A DNA stretch of 64,000 nt. Origin: Symsagittifera roscoffensis (lineage: Eukaryota > Xenacoelomorpha > Acoela > Convolutidae). Numbering within the stretch: position 1 is the stretch's first letter; every line of letters starts with the position of its first letter. Where the stretch lies: contig NC_087066.1 of NCBI RefSeq assembly GCF_963678635.1, positions 11,950,517-12,014,516 on the forward strand, read 5' to 3'. A program made the position numbers and the translations under genes. Below, piece after piece: positions 1-10,607 of this stretch. The notes beneath the pieces are model-generated. The model was not told where the DNA came from, searched no databases, and was given only the letters and a program-made list of their open reading frames with translations.

Positions 1-1600
1 AAAAAAAGTTTGGTTTTACTACAAAGCTATACAAAGTGTTTTAGCTGAGTGCTCATCTGTTTTTTTTAATACCAAGTTTGAACTCCCAAATCTGCTACTT
101 TTATACACGTAAAAGATGGAGCTGTAGCCCCATATGACCGTTCTACATAATTTTTTCTCCCAAATCGTGTCAGTCTTCAGCAAAATGGACCCCTGAAAGT
201 AGCAAGGACAAATACCAGACATTCGAGAAGTCACGATGACTTTTGAGAGTTAAGTTGATTGATATTTTGATTGGTTCAAAGTTTAAAATTGAAACGAGTT
301 TTACCAGAGAAATGCTTTTAATAATTGAAACATTGGTTTCAAACATTGCAGAATTTTGAAGATTGCGCAACCATAAATATGGACTCCAGGGGTGTGTTTC
401 TACGGGCCTGTGAGAGACCAAAAAAAAACTTTAACTAGGGTTATTAGCGCCACATTGCCTTTTCCGGGCCTTTTGATGGTTTTACTCTTTTTTATTAGAC
501 AAGAAATGAGGGGCTTTTGAACGGTTTTTAAAATCAAGATTTGAGCGGTTTAAGTGGTTTTTGCGAAACAAAAAAATGCTCAAAATGCTCAAACCGCTCA
601 AATCATGCTAGAAATCCGCTCAAACCGTTCAAATCTTGAGCGGTTTTTTAGCGGGATCTTGACCCGGGTAAAAAATGAAACCTTTGAAGTGGGTTAAAAA
701 ATCCGAAGAGAAGTATAAAGCATCAGAAAAGATCGCAGCAGCATGATTGGATTTTGAGAGACCTTTACTTAATATAATGATATAATAATAAAAATCAAAA
801 AATTTTAACAAACAGAATCATGTTAACTATAATCAAAAAAATTATAACAGTCACAACTCTGATATTAAAAAAAAAGCTATGTAATATTGTGGTTTTCAAA
901 CACATAAATGCTAACAAATCAAGGTTTTTATTTTTAAAAACCATTCATCAGGAAGCAGTTTAAATTCGTTCAATCGAAAATGTGACATTGTTAGAATAGT
1001 GAGAATCAAAAACAGTTTTCATACAGTTGTTTTGCGATCAAAAAAATAACCCAACAACATTTGGAAAACTTTAACTTGGGAAATTTTGAAAAATTTGCGG
1101 GAGTTTTTTTCACCAAAAGAACTGTACCATAAAATAATTTGTTTATTTGAATTTTCAAAACCTTTCAATTAATAATTTGCTTGCGCTCTCAAACCATTAA
1201 TTTGAGCAGTTGAAAACTTTAATTTTGATCATTATTTAAAAAAATTAAATATATTTCAAGTTTTTCTTTGGAATCATTTGAAATCCTATCTTTTATTGTA
1301 ACTGCGTCTTCAGTCTTAAATAATCATTCTTGAAATTTCATAGCAAGACTTATGAAAAAGTGCACAATAATTTTTAATTAGATAAATGATGAACCACATA
1401 GGAGAAGCCCTGATGATATGTAATGATAGTTAGTGGCGGACAAATTGAACAATACTTATTTTTTCAGAGTTTCAAAAAAAACAAGTAATTTTTAATAATG
1501 AATTTTCCTCCTGATTTTGAGATAAAAAATAGCGTATAAATTCTGTAATTCATTTTTCTCTTATAACATTTTCCCAAAAAGGTACCATTTTCTATTACAC
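1..1600. other. AT-rich non-coding stretch
   Basis: I see no convincing gene. ORFs here are short and of low complexity, and most begin at non-ATG codons. The one structured part is the motif cluster at 505-655, listed separately. The rest is AT-rich sequence with long A and T runs. Confidence 0.5.
505..655. repeat. Cluster of a 12-base motif in both orientations
   Basis: The motif TTTGAGCGGTTT or its complement occurs about four times in 150 bases: direct near 540 and 637, inverted near 588 and 612. A diverged form (GAACGGTTTTT) lies near 517. The copies can pair into alternative hairpins. No known element is recognised; it could be the inverted end of a small foldback element. Confidence 0.5.
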
Positions 1601-1719
1601 TTTTTTCTGAGCCTTTTCACTCAAAAAAGTAATTGCGTTTTTTTGAAATGTAAAAAAATGATGCAAAAATTAAAAACTCATTAAGAATTACCCAATATAA
1701 AAACAGACTCCGAATTTCA

Positions 1720-3470
1720 CAGAAAGTGGTGAGTATTTGTGCTGGGGTTGAATATTTGTGACGAATATGGTGGTGAATATTTAAGACGGAATTTGTTTTA
1801 GTCACCCAAAATTCCTGTGATCATTTTTCATCAAATTATGGAGGTTAAAGGAATTTGATTTTGCCAACTTGGGGCATGTAACGCTGGATAGATATCTGGC
1901 GCTCTTATAACGCGTAAGCGGAGATTTAATCCCTCTTAGAGTTGGTTCCAAATTGAGCTGATACGTGCTATTTGGAATATTTAATTTTTTGCAAAAGGCA
2001 AAAGATATCATTTTGCACTTAAAAAAGCATGTATGGGGGAAAATGCAAAAAAAAATATCTTCGAAATTCTTTTTTGATTGTTTGATCATTTCATTTAAAG
2101 CAAACACTATTCCATAGAACTTAAGAGGCAGCCAGATTGTTAAAGGTTTCGCCCTGATACGAGCAGTCTTGTTATGCCTTCAAAAATCTTCTATTGCAAT
2201 CAAACAGTTCTTCGAATCAACGACCTACAACAACCAATACAAATCGATAATATCACAAGCGTACCGAAAAAATCTGAAAGTGCATTGATCAAATTTCCTT
2301 TTTCGAATTACTTTTTTATTAAACGGCAATGCGCTGAAAGTTCAATAAAATTGGAAAAAAAGTGAAGATCAAGCCAATTTTTCCCTCTCTATACCAGTAA
2401 AGAGAGAAGGATTTTGTTTTAATTGTTTTCAGTGAGAGAAAACATAACGTTTATATCTTTCCAGAATGAAGCATACTTAAATGGAATCGCTCCCGATTAT
2501 TTTCATATGTATTGCACGCATATTTCGACAGATATCATTTTTAGATGATGTTTTTAGTATAGCCATGTCAATCAGTTTCCTATCAACCGCCTTAAATAGG
2601 CAAAATGAGAATTGTAAAAAACTGTTTCTCTGTCGACATGTTGGCGCAAGTTATTTGGTTTGTTTTTTTACAACATTTACCACAAAAGCGCTACCTTTTT
2701 ATACGTACTCCTTAAAATAGTTTGAGTAAATCTCTTGCTGACTGAACTGCTTTCATATACAAATTGTTCCTGATTGTTTTGCAGAATTAGGCTTTCTTGC
2801 CGAATATCAAAAAGGTACGATTTTTTGTATTTCTTGAAAAGGGCTAAGGTTTATGTGATAGATGCTCTTAAACGTTGGGGAACTAATAGTGACGTAATGC
2901 TCATAAGCCTTTAACGTGACATTTTTCTAAAAGTTTTCCTACCCTTTCACCTAAACTCCGCAAAAAGTGAAGTTCTAATCAAGTGGTAGAATTTTGAAAA
3001 TTTTTTCGACAAATTTTGACATTGTTGAACAATTTCGACGTTTTGGGATTTTTTAGGTGCAATGACTTAACGAACTTATATTTTTTTCTTTTCTGCATCG
3101 TTTTGTTATTTGATTTGTTGTTCCAACTGATTTTTCGGATATTTGTCTATCTTTTTGAATATCTCAATCCGATCCATTGTCAAACTACTTCTTCTATTTG
3201 TTTCTGGGTTTTCAATCTCAATTGTGATCTCATGTGAGCCCTGCGTAATGCTCTCTGGAATATGTAAGAACTCAAAATTCCTTTTCCATCTTCTAGCTTG
3301 TTTAACATTGCTTTTTTTAATGATCGGTTCATACACACCTGTCACCTTAAATGCTGTTGTTTTTTGATCCTTTGGCGTTTCTCGTAAATCACTTGTATTT
3401 CTTTCACTTTCTCTCCTCGAGATCTCCAATCCGTCTCTCCAAAAAAAAGACAATTTGATTTTGAATTAAA
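1720..3470 (+). repeat. Dispersed repeat R1, long copy 1
   Basis: This stretch aligns by eye, with many differences, to 22,230-24,420. Shared landmarks in the same order are a TTTGTGCT motif, a GTAAGCGGAGATTTAATCCC block (about 1,914-1,934), the block CCCTGATACGAGCAGTCTTG (about 2,153-2,173), and a long right part holding a minus-strand coding segment. Shorter copies of the left module alone lie at 46,775-47,495 (two, head to head) and 50,385-50,863. The module plus coding part suggests a transposon and its non-autonomous derivatives. I saw no target duplication, so the ends are approximate. Confidence 0.65.
2690..3453 (-). pseudogene. Decayed coding segment inside repeat R1 (copy 1)
   Basis: An open stretch of about 115 codons (3,106-3,453) is charged and lysine/glutamate-rich, with the local motif MDRIEIFKKIDKYPKNQ. 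Further along the minus strand, past a stop, a second segment (about 2,790-2,910) reads HYVTISSPTFKSIYH. Both have counterparts in the same order in the other long copy (24,020-24,380 and 23,667-23,954). There the readings are MDRNETLKKMDDFSKNQ and YYVTISSPIFRSIYH. Similar residues kept in two diverged copies point to a former protein. Each copy has stops and frame breaks. The family is not recognised. The open stretch begins at a non-ATG codon, so no start is claimed. Confidence 0.45.
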
Positions 3471-3509
3471 ATGTTTTTCTTGTTTCAAGTGCTGTTGGAA
3501 TAAACTTTG

Positions 3510-3690
3510 GTGAGGGTTAAAGAGAGGGCAAGTAGTTTTTTAAAACTTTTTTATAGGCTTGTGTTTGTTTGCATGTATACTCAGGTAAGCAGTTAGTTTC
3601 AATTTACCAATCAGGGTAAAATAACTGGCTGCTTTAGCTAAGCATTGGTTGATTAAATTATATGTAGTTAAATACAAGTATGATAGACGG
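3510..3690 (+). repeat. Dispersed repeat R2, copy 1
   Basis: The block around GGTTAAAGAGAGGGCAAG followed by TTTGTTTGCATGTATACTCA recurs at 25,765-25,880. A more diverged version (TTTGCATGTATACAGTCAAA, then TATTGGTTGATAAA) is at about 4,295-4,440. The family is unknown. No terminal repeats or target duplications were found. Confidence 0.5.
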
Positions 3691-3984
3691 GTGTTTAAAC
3701 AACAACCAAACGTCTCCTATGAAAATTACATCCAAATTTCTCAAGGGGGGGGGGTGTTAACTTCAACCACTTGGCACTTCAGTACTTCAGTGGGATTCCA
3801 TCATCCATTCTGACTGGCAATTTTTTGTACAGTTTCACTTTTGATAATCTTGTGCGTCGGTTGTTTTTGGTAGACCAATCCTAACTTTTTCCTAAAGGTG
3901 CTTTCGGCGCCAATGTATACGAGCTTTTGGAGTCAGATTTTAATCAAATTCGAATTGGGTGATCTATAAAAAAATCAGTTTTGC

Positions 3985-4269
3985 TTGCAAAAAACTGCGT
4001 CGTTAAAAAATTGTGTCCCTTCTCATGTTAAAACTGCAGCTGTCTCTTCAGAAAAAGCAAATAGAAAATTGTTCATTTTTAAAAAGAATTGGTTTATACG
4101 CAGAAAACTGTTACCAATTCCACAAAAAGCTAGCTTCAGTAAACCCATCTTTTATGCTACAGACCGTTATTTAAAATGTTCCATACAATTCTTGTTCAGC
4201 ATGAAACACTCTTTAAGCCGCATTTCAATCGCGTGTCGACATTTTGGCTCAGGATGGTATATGGTTTAA
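3985..4269 (+). CDS. Uncertain ORF, basic protein, possible exon
   Basis: This is an open frame of about 94 codons with balanced codon use and many lysines and arginines. It starts at a non-ATG codon, so it is an internal or terminal exon if it is real. No domain is recognised. It lies between two R2-related repeats, so it may be fortuitous or a remnant of mobile DNA. Confidence 0.2.
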   Translation: MQKTASLKNCVPSHVKTAAVSSEKANRKLFIFKKNWFIRRKLLPIPQKASFSKPIFYATDRYLKCSIQFLFSMKHSLSRISIACRHFGSGWYMV

Positions 4270-4439
4270 TTCGCCATTGATGGTCTGTTATACAGCGGCG
4301 CGCAAACGTTGATTTGCATTTGCATGTATACAGTCAAATATTTATTTTGAATAAGGTGAGTAAAATTACTGCTTTCTTTTAAGTATTGGTTGATAAAAAT
4401 ATAATAGCTGCATATAATTAGGTAGACTATACCAAAACA

Positions 4440-4690
4440 TGCCCCATAACTTTGAGGGGTGTTCGCGCGCCGTAAAACGCGATTTTTGTGGTCAAAATTT
4501 TCCAAAAAGTGACTTAAAATGCTTTTTTGGCATGTTCTTTCAAAATTTCATCTACGGCGCAGAAATCTTGACCAAAACGATTTTTTTAATGCTTTGGGAG
4601 AGCTCGGAAAATCAATTTGATCGGTCTAAAAACGATCGACAAAATTTTCAAAAATTTTTTGAAACCCCCCCCCCTCGATAAAATCCTAGA
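4440..4690 (+). repeat. Dispersed repeat R3, piece a
   Basis: The block TTTTTGTGGTCAAAATTTTC and the following GGGAGAGCTCGG...GATCGGTCTAAAA match, with changes, the reverse complement of 31,570-31,700. A neighbouring part of the same family is at 5,640-5,800. It ends in a C9 homopolymer near 4,667. The element is unnamed and ends immediately upstream of a B-box-like gene. Confidence 0.45.
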
Positions 4691-4761
4691 ATTTTTATTC
4701 CCTGTTACCAGGCAATATAATTTTCAATTGTTGCAGGTAACTGAAAGGTAATTTGAGAAAC

Positions 4762-5448
4762 ATGCCGACTGATTTTGAGGCAATTTCCTGTAACTTGAGT
4801 TCATCATGTCTGGACCACGGGTTGGATTGTATCTTGGTGTGCGTGCAAGAAGATTGTGTAAAAGGCAACGACAGCCAGCCTGTGCCAATTTGCCCAAGGT
4901 GCTTGGCGAAGGAGCATGACATACACAAAACGCGCTGTTGGAAGAAGGCAAAACACGAAGAAATAAACTCAAAAGAAAATGCTGTGAAAAACAAACGCCG
5001 CAAATTCCAGCAATTTTTAAAAAATTCAAAACGGAAAAGCAGCGCTAGAACGTCAAAAGATATCACATACATGGAGCAGTGTTTGAAAACTGGCATCATC
5101 TCAGATTGTGAACAAAATTCACCAGGTCATTTAATGAAGAAAAGCGAAGAATTGACAGCTTCTTTTGTGACATTCCAAGAAACCGAAAGTGGACTCAAAC
5201 AGAGCTCCGAACTATATTTCGAGTACGCAGGAAAGGATCCCAAGAAATCTGTTCAGGACAACAACGATACGCCATGTTCGATCAGACAAAGTGAAGAAAC
5301 GCGAACAGCCGATACTTATCAACCCACTCCCCCGAATCCAGACAGGGAAGAAAGAGTAGTGCAAATCGAACCCCCTCAAACCCACCAAGAGTTTGAATCC
5401 CCGGTTGAGGAGCAGCCACAAGTGATCCGCGATAACAATGAAAGCTAA
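4762..5448 (+). CDS. B-box-like zinc finger protein, family member 1
   Basis: The predicted protein has 228 residues, taking the ATG at 4,762. Near residues 14-60 is a cysteine/histidine cluster starting CLDHGLDCILVC and continuing CPRC, then H-x2-H and RCWKK. Its spacing (C-x2-H ... C-x4-C ... C-x2-C-x4-H-x2-H) matches B-box-type zinc binding, usually a protein-interaction module. A lysine-rich, probably helical stretch follows. The last 90 residues are acidic and proline/glutamate-rich, and look disordered. No RING or other catalytic domain is seen. A TTGCAG acceptor-like site at 4,731-4,736 suggests a 5' UTR intron. Paralogues are at 27,272 and 49,309. The exact function is unknown. Confidence 0.7.
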   Translation: MPTDFEAISCNLSSSCLDHGLDCILVCVQEDCVKGNDSQPVPICPRCLAKEHDIHKTRCWKKAKHEEINSKENAVKNKRRKFQQFLKNSKRKSSARTSKDITYMEQCLKTGIISDCEQNSPGHLMKKSEELTASFVTFQETESGLKQSSELYFEYAGKDPKKSVQDNNDTPCSIRQSEETRTADTYQPTPPNPDREERVVQIEPPQTHQEFESPVEEQPQVIRDNNES

Positions 5449-5639
5449 TTTCAATCAGATAATTATATAACACCTCGTTAAAAGCAGATGTTAAAAGAGA
5501 CGGATTGAGAAAAAAAGGAGTTTTTCAAGAATAACGAAACCATATCGCAAATGCATTATTCATTTTAGGTAAATTACTCCGTAGATAAATTATTTTTGAG
5601 TAATTCAAATATTGGAGTTGACATTCGTTAATAGGTACC
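5449..5639. other. Downstream flank of B-box-like gene 1
   Basis: Short AT-rich sequence. No clear AATAAA lies within the first 150 bases after the stop codon, and I recognised nothing else. Confidence 0.4.
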
Positions 5640-5800
5640 ATCAGATGCGGACTAGTATAGGGGGCGGGCGCATCCCCCTCCACGGATACGACCCCCTCAC
5701 CAACCAAAGGGTCCCCTCTGTTATTATTTTATAACATCCATTTTCGGCCGACCAACCGCCAATATGTACTAATTTTGAAAGGGAGCGCGACGTAAAAACT
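5640..5800 (+). repeat. Dispersed repeat R3, piece b
   Basis: ACCAACCAAAGGGT, then TTATTATTTTATAACATC and TTTTCGGCCGACCAACC, recur in reverse complement at 31,765-31,825. A G-rich and then C-rich stretch (5,658-5,700) precedes it. Pieces a and b flank the B-box-like gene on either side, whereas at 31.6-31.9 kb the two parts are adjacent. Confidence 0.55.
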
Positions 5801-8160
5801 TCTTTTTCAGTTCGGAGAAACATAGAAGAGTTGAAATCAAAAATGATTTAAAATAATTCGCTATACTTTTAGTTTTTGTGGTTTGCCTTTTGAAAGTTTT
5901 TTTGTTGTTGTTTTTGTTGCCAGTTGCCGCGTTACCACATATGGCAACCCAGTTTAACAAATTCCGGCTCTTGCAACTTCCGACTCTTGCAATCAAAATA
6001 AAGAAAAAAGTAGTAGTAGTTTGTTGCAATTTCGTTTTGAGGAGGTAATGATTCATGCAACTTTATGTGGATGGTCCCCTAAAATCTTTCTTATTCTCAG
6101 TTTTTTTTAGTTAGAAAGTTACCTTACAAAAACATGCCACAGTATAATTCCAAACAGGGGAATTATGCTTCGAATTGGTTGTGAAGTCTTGCCCTGAAAA
6201 TTTTCGAGGAAAAATTGAACCTAGAATACCAAATAAAACCACACGCTCATTGATTAAATGGTAAAATAATCAGAAACAGGCAACTAACTGCATGATTTTT
6301 GCAAACAGATATTAGAATCTCTCTCAAGCCGATTATCTTGCCCACATTTTTAATGATCACATTTTATCCGCAAAATTAATTTTTCAAGTTTGTAAAACAA
6401 AATTAGTCTGTTTTTTTGAGGAAGTAGGTGTTACAAAACATTTTTCTCAATTTTATTTCATCGAGCAAATTTTCAAAAAAAAACATCCGCTGCCTCCCAC
6501 GAACCCTTTCCCTCCTAGCCACCCTTCCCCGCTCCCACCACACGCAAAAAAGCTGCTACTGATTGTAACAGTTACAGTTTTAGCTTTAACTCAATCTTTT
6601 GTAAAATAAAGACCTTAAAATGACGGCTGCCAGGTTGTCTTTTCGTTTTGTCCAAATCGCTTACTTAATTAAAAATATCAATCAATCGGGATACATACTT
6701 CCAAAAACTAATCAAAGCAAGGGTAGCTGGTTGCGGTCCATGAATCACATAAACTTCCGATCATTTTTATTGTTTTTTTTCTTCTATTTATTGCTTTTTT
6801 GAGCGAGTGATGATAGAGCTAATTAAACGCGGCATAACTGACAATAGTTGACTTCAAAAAGAGGCATTTCTTAAAAATTTTAAGCTTTTTAAGATTACTT
6901 TATGAGCATTTAGAAAAAAATTGGAGCAGTTTTGTTTCATTGTGATGGCTCTGTAAGTATTCATAAAACAGTTTTCAATTTCTGTGATATGTAAAAAAAA
7001 AAAACCTTTCATTTCTAAATATACTTGCTTTTCTAAACCAATGTTTGTATAAGACATTCGCTACACCGCAAGTTTCGAATGCATTATTACATTTCAGATT
7101 TCGATAGTTTTATTTGGGGCCGTTTTTTTAAACTTAGCTGCACCTTCAAAGTTAGAAAAACTAATTTGAAGTTTTTTTATTTGCACAGCAGTACAAATTT
7201 GATTCTTTTTCAGCCAGATAAAAGATGAGCCATCTAGGAAAACCCCATAGAACATACGATGTTGATCAGTGATAAAAAAGAACTTAGCAAACTAAAGAGG
7301 TTCTAAGAAACAACATAAAACAATCATAATTTATTGGTGCTTTATATAGTAAACAGTAAACTATTAAAAATGTGATTATCTATTTTCTTGGTCACCATTT
7401 CGAGTCGACTTGATGAACGTTTTTGCAGAGTAAAAGAAAAGGAGAATAGCATTTGGTAATTAAATCTAAGAGTCGCCTAGCTTTTATCATCGAGTTATTT
7501 TGAAACACTAGATCAGATTGAAATTAAGGTTAGAATAACATTTTGAGACAAATATGAGATAAATGCTTCAAATGATGGAACAACTTAAAATCTTTTCCCT
7601 ATCAGGTTGGATTATTAGCTTAATTCTTAACATTTTTTCTGACTAAGTTAGCGAACTGAACCCAAGGGTAGCGAAATCTGTCAGAGTGATGATTTTCTTT
7701 GAGTCGTCTACTCTGCCTTGTCCGCTGGGTACATCTAGTTCTGCTTGCCGCTTGGCGGATTTACTTATATCTATTTTGTTTATATTTTTTAACCTAATCG
7801 ATTTTAGTCTCAAATTCATTCCGAATTTTTAGTGAAAACCCTCAGAGTATATTTTAGTGAAACCCTTGCATATTTTATTAAAGGAAAAGGATGAATAAAA
7901 TTTTAAAGAAAAAGGGAAATTGAAAAAAATTTGATAATCAGAAAGAACTTAGATCTCAACTTGTCTCTAAAGTTAAACTGAGGTGAGGGTGAATGAAATG
8001 ATTTTAGCCAATCTGCTGAAGATAACTTCTCTTAACTGAGACTTTGCTAAACTCCACCTTTTTGTATCATTAACTTATTTACTAGGGTTTTTGTCTCGGC
8101 TATCAATTGCCTCTTTATCAGTTTCGATAGTTAAATTGAATTTTGCAAGCAACAAAACAG
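5801..8160. other. Gene-poor AT-rich stretch
   Basis: No supported gene. There is a short direct repeat (CCGGCTCTTGCAACTT, then CCGACTCTTGCAA) at about 5,963-5,992 and a pyrimidine-rich run (CCTCCCACGAACCCTTTCCC and onward) at 6,490-6,545. The ORFs at 6,620 and 6,854 are short and low-complexity. Confidence 0.45.
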
Positions 8161-8589
8161 TCTTAATTTGTCCCGGGATTCACTCATTTCGCACCTGCAT
8201 TTCCTAAGTCGAAATTTAACAAGACAAAATTATCGCTGTACTGTCTGCTTTTCAAGGCAGATAAAATTATGCAGAGGGACATTCTGCCTCTTATTAGATC
8301 AGCATAAAAAAGTCCGCTCTTATTTTTTGAACAATTATAACCGTACCGATACTTATAGTGTACTTGTATACTACAACTAACACTTTTGTTTCAGATAGCA
8401 TATTGTTTAGACGGCGCTTTTTCAATTCGTTGTAAAGTAAATACGCCGATGGAACAATTCATTATCTTAATAAACAAATATTTTAATAGCGATAAAAAAA
8501 ATGTAGTTGAAAACTACATTTCTTCACTTTTTAGGATAATAAGTTATCCCATAGGCGCTTCTACAATTTTTTTAGAAAAAAAAACTTAG
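8161..8589 (+). CDS. Probable two-exon gene end, cysteine-containing protein
   Basis: Exon A (about 8,161-8,359) reads in one frame and contains a C-x2-C ... C-x-G-x2-C pattern (RCTVC, then LCRGTFC). A GT follows at 8,360. A branch-point-like CTAAC and a TTTTGTTTCAG acceptor end at 8,394. Exon B (8,395-8,589) continues in the same phase with YCLDGAFSIRC and ends at a TAG, with AATAAA-type signals just after. The implied intron is only 35 nt. The cysteine spacing loosely recalls small secreted Ly6/activin-receptor-like domains, but that is a guess. The 5' part is missing: upstream is only an acceptor-like AACAG, with no ATG. Confidence 0.4.
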
Positions 8590-9740
8590 TAGTGCACAAA
8601 ATAAATAAAGAGTTAAAATTAATACTTGAGAACTAAAACCAAAAATTTTCCGTCATTTATCCTTTGTCAAATTTTCTAACTTCCTTTCCAGCTGTATTTT
8701 GTATGACTTGAAAATACAAATATTCCTCTCGACTCTTTTCTAGCTGCTCGGCAACCGTTTTTGCAAATCTGTTTTCTTTTCTTATTGTTCAGTTTGAGAC
8801 GTTACATTTTATTTCTCAGAGCTGCTAGGTTGTCTTCCTCATCTTGGGGTTCGGGAAAGCAGTTATTCTTTGGTATAGTTTTTTAAAATTTTGATTGCCT
8901 GATTTTATTATGTAACGAGCTTCCGTCCTCTTTTCTATCCTACAAAAATTTTGGTTGTCTCTGAGTCCAAATTCTGCACTTGCTGAAGTGCTTGGAGGCA
9001 CTTCAACTTTTTCCTTTGTCATGGAATTGTTCAGGGTAATTTTGTGAGGTGAGGTTCAATGTAATCCGGCTTTATTGAGTGCTTTAGGCGGAACGTAAAC
9101 TTGGGTTTGTTTCGATTTCAGAAAGTCTCACAATTTCTTTGGATCTCGGTTCTCTCTTTGATAGCGGAGAAGGATTCTTATCTTTTTTTCTTCCATCATC
9201 GATAGATAAGAAGGTTGTAGTACCGAAAACTCTTTTGACTGCATTTTTGGGCGTTCGCTCCTGTGATTAAAATGTAGCTTCTTTTTTCGCTGAATATGGT
9301 TTCTCGTTTGAGGATGGTTATCACATCACTCCTACTAAACTTGAATGATCGTAATAATTTCGTGTCATAAACACAATTAGCAAAAGCTTAAATTATTTTT
9401 AAAACTTGGGCATAAATTAAAATCCCTATAAAAATTCTGTCCATCCTAGTACTGAAAGACCACAGATCGGCCGCCTTTTTATAGGTAAAAAGCGACAAAA
9501 AAATATGGCAGAGAGAGTTTTACCATATCAATTAAATGATTATCAGAAAATTATGTTTTTCTTGTGTTTTCCACAATACCATCTGGGTGGTAATAATTTA
9601 AAACATTGTAGTGTTCTAAATCACAAGGGCCATTAAGTTAACCGAAAGCAACTAAGCATTGAAGGAATGAAAATTTGCAAAAAAAAATAAAGCGAATAAT
9701 TTAGAATATACTTCATCAAATAATCGTACTTATTTGTTAC
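8590..9740. other. No gene recognised
   Basis: Mixed AT-rich sequence with short ORFs in all frames. None has splice sites, a domain or a repeat counterpart that I could support. Confidence 0.4.
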
Positions 9741-9754
9741 GAAATTTAAGCAAG

Positions 9755-10410
9755 CCAATGGGTGGTTCATCGTCCCAACTGCTGTCTGACTTATAGTGAA
9801 AACACATGAAACTAGCAACTCTGCTATCAATGGGTTTTCAACAGGTTGGACATTCCGGATTTCGGTGTCTTGATGAAGCACGATGGTGACAAGCAGATCA
9901 AGTTCGATGTTCAAAGTAATCTGTCGAGTGCTTCAGGTTGTAATGTTTTATGTTACATCGTCTTGAAACACATTGTATTTCAATGTTTATGACAATCTGT
10001 AGACAGAAATATATCTTTATGGGACAAAAAAGAAGGGGAAAAGGGGTTTGGAAGAAATTCTAGTAGTCTTGCAAGACATCTTAATTTCCAAGGATACCAG
10101 GATTGCTAGCTTCACGCAAAGAATCTATGATTCACTTCATCGTCCTAACTGCTGTTTGAATCATAGTAAAAGTATGTGAAGCCAGCAACCCTGGAAGTAA
10201 TGGGTTTTCGACAGGTGGACGTTTTGGATGTCGATGGCTTGTTGAAATACGATGTTGACATGCAATGCAAGTTCGATGTTCAAAAATTCCTTTCGAGTGT
10301 CTCACCACTGTGTTGTCTTATGTTACAATTTCTAGCCACACGGGGATTTTCAATATTTCCGACATTCTGTAAAAGGAAGTAATATCTTTATTGGACAAAC
10401 AAGAATGGTT
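9755..10410. repeat. Tandem direct duplication, period about 380 bases
   Basis: The segment from about 9,760 to 10,040 recurs, diverged, at about 10,137-10,410. Matching landmarks are CATCGTCCCAACTGCTGT / CATCGTCCTAACTGCTGT, ATGGGTTTTC, AAGTTCGATGTTCAAA and ATATCTTTAT...GGACAAA. On the minus strand each unit has pieces of open frame, and copy 1 ends with SSWDDEPPIGLLKF before a stop. This suggests duplicated debris of a coding element. No function can be assigned. Confidence 0.6.
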
Positions 10411-10607
10411 ACAATGGCTTAGAACAAATTTAAAGTCCCTAGTCAAAAGAAAAGATTAACGAAAAATCGGTTTTTTTCCAAACTTTGGGAAAATTTTTGT
10501 ACAATAATACCGTATTTGATTTGTTGTGTTATTGATGGTAGGCGATAGATGTAGACTTGATCTAGCCAATTATAGTCTAACTTCCGACAATTGCTGTGTG
10601 ATTAGTT

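Noticed and set aside
2174-2720. Plus-strand ORFs inside R1 copy 1
   Set aside because: The matching part of copy 2 does not keep these frames, whereas the minus-strand frame is partly kept.
2776-2790. Telomere-like TTAGGC
   Set aside because: It is a single occurrence with no array. The window holds no telomeric repeat.
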